Shown here piece after piece: positions 8,701-14,392 of a stretch of DNA of 25,727 nt. The stretch covers positions 1 through 25,727 of the forward strand of contig JAEWNY010000112.1 of NCBI GenBank assembly GCA_023461075.1, read 5' to 3'. Under the pieces are notes generated by a model. It made no database searches. It was given only the letters and a program-made list of their open reading frames with translations, and was not told the origin of the DNA. Each line of letters begins with the position of its first letter. Positions within the stretch are counted from its first letter, which is position 1. The stretch comes from Pseudomonadota bacterium. GTDB lineage: Bacteria; Pseudomonadota; Gammaproteobacteria; Xanthomonadales; Xanthomonadaceae. The translations under genes and the position numbers were made by a program.

Positions 8701-8812
8701 AGCGCTGGCCTCCGAGAGGGTACGCGAAGGATTGAAGGACATATTGATGGGGCCAGCGCAGCTATACGAGGCGCTTCGCGCGCAAGGAGAGTGGCCACGT
8801 GCCCATGGTTGA
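5708..8812 (+). CDS. hsdR: Type I restriction-modification system, endonuclease/translocase subunit HsdR
   Basis: HsdR cleaves unmethylated DNA after ATP-driven translocation by the HsdR2M2S complex. The 1034-aa protein has the expected order. An N-terminal PD-(D/E)xK nuclease domain contains Asp in NDCMDLVLF followed by E156-x-K158 (AELKSDF). Two RecA-like motor domains follow, with Walker A HSAGSGKTN (K312), DEAH box at 419-422, motif III YIAFTATPKG, and the motif V/VI region ending QTLSRLNRAHPG (693-703). A long helical C-terminal part would contact HsdM. Translation starts at GTG 5708, overlapping the Nmad3-type stop by 4 bp; no ATG is better placed. All catalytic motifs are present, so it looks functional. 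Having hsdR last and coupled to the accessory genes means the accessory proteins must be translated in the same operon for efficient HsdR synthesis. Confidence 0.97.
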   Translation: MNLHQERHFENEICAHLSAHGWLHVEGDAAHYNRQYGLFLPDLLAWIEATQPDSWQRLHKTHGPQLGERLAERIRKNLDERGTLDVLRRGVEMLGLKQPLSLVQFKPALAMNPVTQQHYGANRLRVVRQVKHSPNRPNDCMDLVLFVNGIAVATAELKSDFTQSVVDAVDQYRLDRHPHPKGGQREPLLAFPGGALVHFAVSQAEVMMTTRLAGEQTRFLPFNRGNAGGAGNAPDPAGFATRYLWEEVWARDSWLEILGRYLIGKRDDKKQLQAVIFPRYHQLDATRKLVADVHEHGAGQRYLIQHSAGSGKTNSIAWSAHFLADLHRDNQKVFDSVLVVSDRNVLDSQLQEAIFDFERTTGVVASITSDSGSKSAQLGQALKDGKKIIVCTIQTFPFALQAVQELAATEGKRFAVIADEAHSSQTGQAAAKLKQLLSAQEWAELQDGGEIDTEALLAAQMGARSAESGLTYIAFTATPKGKTLELFGQPGPDGLPQPFHVYSMRQAIEEGFILDVLRNYTPYDLAFRLAHGGKEIDHTQVERSAAMKGIMQWVRLHPYNIAAKVQIVVEHYRENVQPLLDGKAKAMVVVSSRQEAVRWQKAIRAYIASRGYPLGVLVAFSGDVNDPESYPEPVTEASKLLNPGLKNRDIREAFAQPEFHLLLVANKFQTGFDQPLLCGMYVDKKLGGIQAVQTLSRLNRAHPGKDTTYVLDFVNEAGEVLKAFKTYYETAELEATTDPNLIFDLRAKLDAAGHYDDFEVERLAKVEMDPRATQAQLVAAIHPVADRLLKRYKALQLARAAAMEANDGEAEKVAKDELDALVLFKGDMASFNRLYAFLSQMFDYGNTDIEKRFMFYQRLLPLLEFGRERDTVDLSRVVLTHHTLRSGSRQQLNLSADGTYKLPPLDAVGSGRVQDKQQAYLAEIIEKVNGLFEGQLTDDDQLVYVNGVLKGKLLENQILIQQAAGNSKEQFANSPDLKQALMDAIMDALEAHNTMSSQALASERVREGLKDILMGPAQLYEALRAQGEWPRAHG

Positions 8813-9013
8813 CGGCGCCGCAGCCACCTGACCGCAACCGTGTTCAACAATAGCGGTCTTATCGGTCGGAGGGAGAGGCGTCAGGCGAAAGCGTCAATGA
8901 CACAAAGGCTCTTGGCCTCTCATTCGTTGTTCCTTGCGAGGAGGTACGACTCTTGAGCGTCTTTCTAAGCGCCCCGGGCATCTGCCGCGGCTCGCGGGCG
9001 CAGGTCAGTCAGA

Positions 9014-9040
9014 GTGTCCCTCGAGACGTTAGCCGCCATT
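9014..9040 (+). repeat. Weak copy of the degenerate module-border repeat
   Basis: It starts TGTCC and ends with a TAGCCGCCATT-like segment, resembling the copies at 12238-12265 and 16220-16247 mainly at its two ends. This is the least certain of the four copies; it is included because it also sits at a module border. Confidence 0.25.
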
Positions 9041-9089
9041 GTTTAATGCGCTGCTATGCTCGCAGGCGTGGACTATCGGGCGGGCGCCT

Positions 9090-9257
9090 ATGGCGAAGAT
9101 CCAGCGCGAGCGACATGACATTGACCCGGCGGCTGGGTTGCGGCGCGATGTCGTAGGGCAGTGGTGCGCAGCGAAGCATGACCGGCTCGCCAAGTACGGC
9201 GGCATGGCCCACGCAGTACGCGATACGGAGTTTGTGGTGCATGGCTGGCCGCGATAG
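9090..9257 (+). pseudogene. Possible N-terminal remnant of a three-Cys-motif partner (TcmP)-like protein
   Basis: The 55-residue frame from ATG 9090 contains DPAAGL, then VVGQWCAAKHDRLAKY and HAVRDTEF. This recalls the N terminus of TcmP-type proteins, where a VGxW...KHxxLxxY pattern is followed by a basic or aromatic segment and a methyltransferase-like core. The frame stops at 9257 and no continuation of the core appears in other frames downstream, so if real it is a truncated remnant. There is no strong ribosome binding site. The similarity is recalled from memory and short; chance is a serious alternative. Confidence 0.3.
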
Positions 9258-9311
9258 AGGCGGACTAGCGTGCCCCTTCGCAGAGATTCACAATCGCGAT
9301 GAGTTTCGCCT

Positions 9312-9318
9312 AAGGAGG
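9312..9318 (+). promoter_or_regulatory. Strong Shine-Dalgarno for the 73-aa DUF2384-like gene
   Basis: AAGGAGG lies 7 nt upstream of ATG 9326. It is the best ribosome binding site in the island and is the main reason to accept the short downstream frame as a real gene. Confidence 0.8.
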
Positions 9319-9325
9319 TTGTTCA

Positions 9326-9547
9326 ATGAGTACAGAGGTTGAAAGTGAACCCTTGAGCGATGAAGCCGCCGTTGTCATGCGCGTCTTGATGAGTCTCAAC
9401 TCGGATTCCGAGATGGCAATCAGGCATATGCGGGAAGTGCCAATTCGCGTACTTGGAGGAAGGACGATTGCCCAAGCAATATCTGACGGTGATGCAGCCA
9501 AGGTCTTGCGCTACCTCCAGACGATTAGTGGTGGACAGAACGGGTGA
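9326..9547 (+). CDS. Small protein resembling a stand-alone Xre/MbcA/ParS toxin-binding (DUF2384) domain
   Basis: The 73-aa product is short and acidic at its N terminus. Its C-terminal half reads MREVPIRVLGGRTIAQAI followed by SDGDAAKVLRYLQTI. That matches the DUF2384 pattern found at the C terminus of antitoxins of RES-Xre and MbcTA systems: a loop LGGxTP-like segment, a short helix, GDA, and a helix ending near a Gly. The usual N-terminal HTH domain of such antitoxins is absent, and no RES toxin gene lies beside it. It may therefore be a trimmed antitoxin, an orphan immunity protein, or a member of a short DUF2384-only group. The strong upstream SD argues that it is translated. Neighbouring genes downstream run on the opposite strand, so it is monocistronic as seen here. 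The assignment is moderate because the domain is small. Confidence 0.6.
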   Translation: MSTEVESEPLSDEAAVVMRVLMSLNSDSEMAIRHMREVPIRVLGGRTIAQAISDGDAAKVLRYLQTISGGQNG

Positions 9548-9603
9548 GTAGTTGCTGGCCCAAGCGTGCGGGAAAGGAACGACTCGTCCAAGCAGCACAA
9601 AAA

Positions 9604-9632
9604 TGGGCGACTTTCGACCCTAAGCTGACGGT
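9604..9632 (+). repeat. Degenerate module-border repeat copy
   Basis: The core CTTTCGACCCTAAGCTGAC shares CGACCC(A/T)AAGC(G/T)G with the copy at 12238-12265. It lies between the DUF2384-like gene and the convergent nucleotidyltransferase operon. Confidence 0.4.
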
Positions 9633-9696
9633 CCAGGGCATACGCCCACGCAACTGGGGACTCTCCTCTGCCGTTTAGTTCCAGACCCTGGATGGG

Positions 9697-10002
9697 TTAA
9701 GCCTTTCTCCCGTCTACCTCGATGGCGCCTACGCCTGCAATGAACTCAAGCTCGGACTCCTCGGCGAAGGTCATGATCATGAGGTGAACAGGATAGTCGG
9801 CGCAGGCGGGCGACATGATCTTCCGAGCACGATCAGTGTCGGCCTCGTCAGCGCAGACCACCAGCACATCCAAGTCTCCCGCTGGACGACGACCGTTCGT
9901 GATCGAACCGAACAGGAATGTTCGCGCACTCTCTAGAGAGACTCGCACCTGCTCCAAGCGCATCAAGACCTGAGGCAATTCCAAGACATCCAACGCGTCC
10001 AT
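9697..10002 (-). CDS. Minimal nucleotidyltransferase (MNT) domain protein
   Basis: The 101-aa protein has the NTP-transferase hallmark: helix end plus GS at residues 32-33 (FLFGSITNGRRPAGDLDVLV) and the metal-binding DLD at 43-45. The third acidic residue normally expected on the next strand appears replaced by His73 in YPVHLMIM, where relatives often have a YPVD pattern, so catalysis may be altered or lost. MNT proteins act as antitoxins in MNT/HEPN pairs by nucleotidylating (AMPylating) the toxin, or as stand-alone nucleotidyltransferases. Here the partner is the upstream 217-aa gene, whose stop overlaps this start by one base (TGATG), a sign of coupled translation. That partner shows no clear HEPN Rx4-6H motif, so a classic MNT/HEPN pair is not supported. 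Confidence 0.8.
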   Translation of the reverse strand: MDALDVLELPQVLMRLEQVRVSLESARTFLFGSITNGRRPAGDLDVLVVCADEADTDRARKIMSPACADYPVHLMIMTFAEESELEFIAGVGAIEVDGRKA

Positions 10003-10655
10003 CAGGGCCTATTTAGGCGTCCGTAGAACCCCGCCCAATTCAAGACCTCTGCCCCCAATCTTCCGGCGACCTCCGTCGCGGTCCTCGTAGCCCGGCCGTT
10101 GGGATCGGTAATTACCGCGAGGTCGAACGCGCCGTAGCGATCGCGTGCCGTCCTTAGGTGATCGCCGGTGAGCTCATACTCGGTCAGCATAGCGACCACG
10201 AGTTCTGGCATGCCGTTGCGCCTGATGTGGTAAATGCGGTCGTGCACGCGCTCGAAACCCGCGATTCGGTCATGCTGGCGTAGCCCTCGCTCGATGAAAG
10301 TGATGTCCTTAGGAACGAAGCTGCGGACGTCCTCCAATCCGATGACACGCAGCAAATCGCCGTACGAGCCGGTGGCGATCCCGCGCTCACTAGCGACTCG
10401 AAGTGCATCACCGGTCCAGAAGGATTCTTTCGGGACGTTGGCGACGATCTCGACATCCGGTTGAGATACAACTGCCCGAACTGTATCAGCCTCCACGCGG
10501 ATCACAGATACGACACCAGCGACGAACGGGGCATATTTGCGCCGCGTAATGCGAAGCGTTTGGTCTGAAACCACGTCCACGTCTACCACATCCCGGGCTT
10601 CTCGAAGATTCCCCGCTACCCACTGCGTGGTCTCGCGCGGCGAATAACGTGTCAT
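10002..10655 (-). CDS. Unknown 217-aa protein, partner of the MNT gene
   Basis: I cannot name a family. The N-terminal half looks beta-rich and slightly basic (DQTLRITRRKYAPFVAGVVS, then VRAVVSQPDVEIVANVP). A helical linker with GIATGSYGDLLRVIGLEDV follows, then HDRIAGFERVHDRIYHIRR. The last 60 residues resemble a small alpha/beta fold: LTGDHLRTARDRYGAFDLAV, then ITDPNGRAT, ending NWAGFYGRLNR. Such a strand-helix pattern with an Asp and polar turn could be a nuclease-like or nucleotide-binding fold, but no complete catalytic motif is visible. It lies between the HNH gene (4 bp away) and the MNT gene (1-base overlap), so the three genes form one minus-strand transcription unit. A two-component toxin-antitoxin or modification role is a hypothesis only. 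Confidence 0.8.
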   Translation of the reverse strand: MTRYSPRETTQWVAGNLREARDVVDVDVVSDQTLRITRRKYAPFVAGVVSVIRVEADTVRAVVSQPDVEIVANVPKESFWTGDALRVASERGIATGSYGDLLRVIGLEDVRSFVPKDITFIERGLRQHDRIAGFERVHDRIYHIRRNGMPELVVAMLTEYELTGDHLRTARDRYGAFDLAVITDPNGRATRTATEVAGRLGAEVLNWAGFYGRLNRP

Positions 10656-10659
10656 CTGA

Positions 10660-11427
10660 CTACCTCAACAGTTCATCCATGCCGGAAGGAAATCGAGACG
10701 CGACGTCGATAGCACCACCAATATGTTTCGCCTCGAGATCGTCCACATGCTGCCGAAAGGCTTCGAGCGTCGCGAGCTCATGAGGCTGCAAGTGGCGCTG
10801 ATTGGCATCCAAATGGGCCAGAACCTTGCGATTGTTGGGCAGGATGATTGCGCGCATCTTGCGCTGCCATACCCGTGCGGTTTCGCTCTCTGGATCCCAG
10901 CGATAGTCGTTGTGCGGCCCGAAATGCTCGAACACAGCGCGGTTCTGGGCCAGCGCACCGTCAATAACGGCGCGAGCCGATCCTCGATCAGGCTGTTCAA
11001 CTGCTCCAAACACAGCTGCGATCTGATCGCTGTGCCGCCTTTTCCAATCGCGGATGACCGCTACCGGAAAATCTTCCGGCGCCTTGTCTATCGTGGTGTG
11101 GCAAACCACACATAGCAGAATTAGGTTGCCGTATTCACCCAATTCCTGCGGCGTAGCAAGTGAATCCGCTCGCGGGCCACCGGCGCTTGCTGCGATGATG
11201 TGGGCCATCTCGCCAATGTGAATTGTGCGAGACCCGGTATCAACAAATAGAGGCCTGGTGCACCCAGGACGTTGACAGAAGCCGCCAGAGTCAGCGAACA
11301 GCCTCAACGTCGTGGTGCGGTCAGGGTTGGCGTGTCCGCGATTGCAGCTCATTGGCAGTGACGTAACGGTGAGCCTCCAATATAGCCGACCGATCGAGCT
11401 GGCAGAGACGACATAGAAGGGCTGCAT
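10660..11427 (-). CDS. HNH endonuclease family protein
   Basis: This 255-aa protein contains an HNH/zinc-finger nuclease core: C51-x4-C56 (FCQRPGC), the catalytic-type AHI with His76, Asn101 in YGNLILLC, and C106-x2-C109-H110 (CVVCH). This is the arrangement of metal-structured HNH nucleases that nick or cut DNA or RNA. A following segment, PEDFPVAVIRDWKRRH, is typical of HNH proteins found in defence neighbourhoods. The C-terminal 110 residues are helical and polar with no domain I recognise, and may serve sensing or oligomerisation. The start at 11427 is preferred because GAGGAG lies 7 nt upstream; Met26 is the alternative and leaves the core intact. It is the first gene of the HNH, 217-aa, MNT operon. 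The broken integrase lies directly upstream. Confidence 0.9.
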   Translation of the reverse strand: MQPFYVVSASSIGRLYWRLTVTSLPMSCNRGHANPDRTTTLRLFADSGGFCQRPGCTRPLFVDTGSRTIHIGEMAHIIAASAGGPRADSLATPQELGEYGNLILLCVVCHTTIDKAPEDFPVAVIRDWKRRHSDQIAAVFGAVEQPDRGSARAVIDGALAQNRAVFEHFGPHNDYRWDPESETARVWQRKMRAIILPNNRKVLAHLDANQRHLQPHELATLEAFRQHVDDLEAKHIGGAIDVASRFPSGMDELLR

Positions 11428-11472
11428 TTGGCCGCTCCTCGACCTTGCCAGGCCGAGGAGCAGCGGTAGAAA

Positions 11473-12101
11473 TCAGGCATCCGCCTGCTCGGCGATCTCC
11501 AAAGCGTCATCTACTTCGATCCCAAGGTACCGCACTGTGCTTTCCAGCTTCGTGTGACCTAGGAGTAGCTGGACAGCTCTGAGATTCCCAGTGCGCCGGT
11601 AGATGAGCTACGCGTTGGTCCTGCGCATCGTATGCGTCCCATAGGATCCTGTCTCCAACCCGGCTCTTCGACCCATCGATGGACGATCCTGGCGTACTGC
11701 CTCGTCGACAGGTGAGGTGAGCCTGTCACCCGGCTGGTGAAGAGGAAGTCCGAGGGCTTCAGGTCGGCTTTCTGGACCCAAGCTTGGACTGCTTCACGGG
11801 TCATCGCTGTGATCTCGAACTGGACCGGCCGCCCGGTTTTCTTCTGCATCACCATCGCCCGGGAGGCCATGAGTCCGCCATGGGACACGTCAGACACCCG
11901 GAGTCTGACGAGATCGCAGGCACGCAGCTTGGAATCGATCGCCAAGTTGAACAGCGCCAAGTCACGGACCTTGTTGCCTGGTTGCACCCGGACCCGGATC
12001 GCCCAGATGTCCTTGAGCTTGAGGGGCGCCTTCTGGCCGACCAACTTTCCTTTGTTCCAGGGCTGACTTGGTTGTGATGTGTGAAGACTTGCCATGACCA
12101 T
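11473..12101 (-). pseudogene. Broken tyrosine recombinase (site-specific integrase)
   Basis: This was a compact integrase of about 205 aa. The N-terminal part is intact (SLHTSQPSQPWNKGKL, then the first Arg box KLRACDLVRLRVSDV, then HLSTRQYARIVHRWV). Near 11662 one base appears lost, and the protein continues in another frame with YGTHTMRRTNA (the H-x-x-R box). A TAG at 11608-11610 then interrupts it where relatives have a sense codon, and after that the frame runs through LIYRRTGNLRAVQLLLGHTK and STVRYLGIEVDD to a TGA at 11473. Both conserved Arg boxes and the catalytic-Tyr region are recognisable, but the gene is dead through two independent lesions unless there is recoding. Met3 (12095) may be the real start, fitting the family. 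It probably mobilised part of this island in the past. The residual frame ending at 11559 would lack the catalytic Tyr. Confidence 0.85.
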
Positions 12102-12196
12102 CTCCTATCGGAAGGGGATGGGATGGTTCTCTCACTGGTGCAAGAGGGGCGTGATGCAACCCGAAGTGGACGCTTTAGCAAGATTTTCTTGAGCTT

Positions 12197-12227
12197 GCTA
12201 ATTTTAGCTAGGGCCAGCTAATTTTAG
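12197..12227. repeat. Two 11-bp direct repeats with palindromic core, upstream of the Gabija-like genes
   Basis: GCTAATTTTAG occurs at 12197-12207 and 12217-12227, exactly 20 bp apart (about two helical turns). The first copy extends to the palindrome GCTAATTTTAGC. The AT-rich repeats stand out from the GC-rich surroundings. They sit between the start side of the broken integrase and the OLD-nuclease gene, so they may be recombinase arm sites or an operator for the downstream operon. Confidence 0.6.
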
Positions 12228-12237
12228 TTCTTGGCCG

Positions 12238-12265
12238 GTCTGCTGACGACCCAAAGCGGTCATTC
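12238..12265 (+). repeat. Degenerate module-border repeat copy
   Basis: This 28-bp element, containing GACGACCCAAAGCGGTC, aligns without gaps to 16220-16247 at 20 of 28 positions. The two copies sit on either side of the Gabija-like gene pair in the same orientation. Confidence 0.45.
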
Positions 12266-12360
12266 TTGGAATAAGAAGAGATCGCTGACGAGGTCACGAT
12301 CTCTTGGAGTAATCTCCCATTCTCGCCAGACTGCAGTGGGCTTCGGCCATTGCGCGATTC

Positions 12361-12368
12361 AAGGGGGG
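12361..12368 (+). promoter_or_regulatory. Ribosome binding site deciding the OLD-nuclease start
   Basis: AAGGGGGG lies 8 nt before ATG 12377. It favours that start over the in-frame ATG at 12350, which has no such site and would add nine residues ahead of the conserved ATPase N terminus. Confidence 0.65.
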
Positions 12369-12376
12369 AACTGATC

Positions 12377-14392
12377 ATGTATCTCAAGCGGGTCGAAGCC
12401 AAGAATTTCAGGCTGCTGCACGATGTCCAGCTGCTTTTGGAGAACCGAACTACCGTCATCGTCGGGCGCAATAACAGCGGTAAGACATCCTTGACGGAAG
12501 TAATGAAGCGCCTTCTATCCGATGCTACGCCTTCCTTTTCTATGGAGGACTTCTCGTTCTGCTGCTACCAGCAGTTCTGGGACTCCCATCTTCGGAAATC
12601 CGAGGGTGAGAACGAGGCCGAGATAAGGAAGATCTTGCCTGCGATAGAAGTCCGGCTTCGCTTTTCGTATGAAGAGGGCGAGCATCTCGGTCTGCTCAGC
12701 GAATTGATCGTCGACCTCGACCCCGAATGCACAGAGGCCTTAGCCGTCGTCCGGTACCAGCTCAAGGAAGGGAAGATGCCCGATCTGTTTGCCGACTTTG
12801 CGGAGACGGGCGAGGATGCGAAACCGGACTTCTTCCGCCTCCTCCGCGAGCGCATTCCGTCACTGTACGAAACCATCTTCTTCGCTGTCGACCCAAACGA
12901 TGAGGCCAACGAGAAAGGCATTGATAAGTCGACGTTGGGGAAACTGTGCGTCGGCAGCTTCATAAGCGCGCAGAGGGGCTTGGATGACGCGAGCCAGAAA
13001 GAGCGCGCAGTCATCGGCAAGGTGCTCGAGAATCTGTTCTCGACTGCCAAGAGCAACACGGACGACACGGGCAGCCATGTCATTGCTCAGGAACTCGAGC
13101 TCGCGGTCAAGTCCATCCAAGACAAGATCGGTTACGAATTCAACGAGAAGCTTGACCAGCTGCTTCCCGCATTGTCGCTATTTGGTTATCCGGGCCTCAA
13201 CGACCCAAAGCTCCTGACCGAAACTACTCTCGACGTCGCCAAGCTCCTGACCAACCACACAAAAGTCCGCTATACCGGATCCAATGGCATCCATCTTCCC
13301 GAGGCCTACAACGGCCTAGGAACGCGGAATATCATCCTGATCCTCCTGCAGCTCCGGGAGTTCTTCAAGCTCTATCTTGCGATGGAACCCCGGCCCTCGG
13401 TGCACCTCGTTTTCATCGAGGAACCTGAGGTTCACCTGCATCCGCAGATGCAGGAAGTCTTCATCCGAAAAATCGCGGACATTGCATCGGCATTCAACGA
13501 GGAAACCGGCGAGTCGTGGCCAGTGCAGTTTGTCGTTTCGACGCACTCGTCCCATGTCGCCAATGAAGCTCATTTCGAGACGATCCGGTACTTCTTGGCT
13601 TTCACGGACAAGAACGGCACCGTCAGCACCAAGGTCAAGGATCTCAGGAAAGGGCTTGCCGGTAAGCCTGAACCAGATCGCACCTTCCTGCATCAATACA
13701 TGACCCTCACCCGATGCGATCTGTTCTTCGCAGACAAGGCGGTCCTGATCGAAGGCACAACGGAAAGACTACTGCTTCCAAGGATCATCCGGATGTTGGA
13801 CAAGGACCTTCCGGAGGGGAAGAAGCTCAGTAGCCAGTATCTCTCTGTCCTCGAGGTCGGCGGCGCCTACGCGCACATCTTCTTCGACCTCGTCAAGTTC
13901 CTTGAGCTCCGAACCTTGGTCATCACCGACCTCGACAGCGTTAAGGCCAACGGCGCCGGCAGGCTCGTGGCCTGCCAAGTGTCGCAGGGACACAAGACCA
14001 GTAATGCGTGCCTGAAGTCCTGGTACGACAACAATGACATCACCCTGGTGGAACTGTTGGCGGCTGATGATGCAGCCAAGACCAAAGACCGGCTGCGGCT
14101 CGCGTACCAGTGTCCTGAGTCCGAGCCGGGTCCTTGTGGCCGCAGCTTCGAAGATGCGTTCATGCTGGCGAACCCGGAACTCTTCGCGCTGCCGGGATCC
14201 GGCGAGCAGGAGGAAACCCACGCTTGGGAAGAAGCGAAAGAGGTGAAGAAATCCGAGTTCGCACTCAAGCATGCCCTGTCCGACGAGGACTGGAATATCC
14301 CGCGCTACATCCGGGGCGGATTGGTATGGCTCGCTGAAGGCGATCTGCCCGCTGTGCCCGCGCCACCCGGCGAAGCGGAAGTGGCTGCATGA
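12377..14392 (+). CDS. OLD-family ATPase/TOPRIM nuclease, Gabija GajA-like
   Basis: This protein (671 aa from ATG 12377) combines an ABC/SMC-type ATPase with a TOPRIM nuclease. Its N terminus, MYLKRVEAKNFRLLHDV, is typical of OLD ATPases. Walker A is GRNNSGKT (30-37), Walker B is VFIEEPEVHLHP (E348/E349), and VVSTHSSHVAN forms the His switch. The TOPRIM part starts VLIEGTTERLLLP (E459, E463), has VLEVGGAYAHIF, and the acidic DLD at 518-520 in TLVITDLDSV. The C-terminal GRSFEDAFML and final PRYIRGGLVWL fit class 2 OLD proteins. Class 2 OLD nucleases sit next to UvrD-like helicases, and the pair defines Gabija, in which GajA cuts phage DNA when nucleotides are depleted. It overlaps the helicase by 4 bp. 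It is longer than the canonical GajA (about 580 aa), so a related OLD/UvrD system remains possible. Confidence 0.87.
   Translation: MYLKRVEAKNFRLLHDVQLLLENRTTVIVGRNNSGKTSLTEVMKRLLSDATPSFSMEDFSFCCYQQFWDSHLRKSEGENEAEIRKILPAIEVRLRFSYEEGEHLGLLSELIVDLDPECTEALAVVRYQLKEGKMPDLFADFAETGEDAKPDFFRLLRERIPSLYETIFFAVDPNDEANEKGIDKSTLGKLCVGSFISAQRGLDDASQKERAVIGKVLENLFSTAKSNTDDTGSHVIAQELELAVKSIQDKIGYEFNEKLDQLLPALSLFGYPGLNDPKLLTETTLDVAKLLTNHTKVRYTGSNGIHLPEAYNGLGTRNIILILLQLREFFKLYLAMEPRPSVHLVFIEEPEVHLHPQMQEVFIRKIADIASAFNEETGESWPVQFVVSTHSSHVANEAHFETIRYFLAFTDKNGTVSTKVKDLRKGLAGKPEPDRTFLHQYMTLTRCDLFFADKAVLIEGTTERLLLPRIIRMLDKDLPEGKKLSSQYLSVLEVGGAYAHIFFDLVKFLELRTLVITDLDSVKANGAGRLVACQVSQGHKTSNACLKSWYDNNDITLVELLAADDAAKTKDRLRLAYQCPESEPGPCGRSFEDAFMLANPELFALPGSGEQEETHAWEEAKEVKKSEFALKHALSDEDWNIPRYIRGGLVWLAEGDLPAVPAPPGEAEVAA

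Larger units (their letters stand above)
8813..9311. other. Intergenic stretch without a convincing complete gene
   Basis: About 500 bp separate hsdR from the next supported gene. Short open frames on both strands here have no recognisable content, except one at 9090-9257 that may be a gene remnant. A weak member of the degenerate intergenic repeat seen elsewhere in the island lies at 9014-9040. I see no clear terminator hairpin with a T-run directly after hsdR. Confidence 0.5.

Noticed and set aside
8953..9156. Short plus-strand frame of 67 codons after hsdR
   Set aside because: No ribosome binding site, no recognisable content and composition unlike its neighbours.
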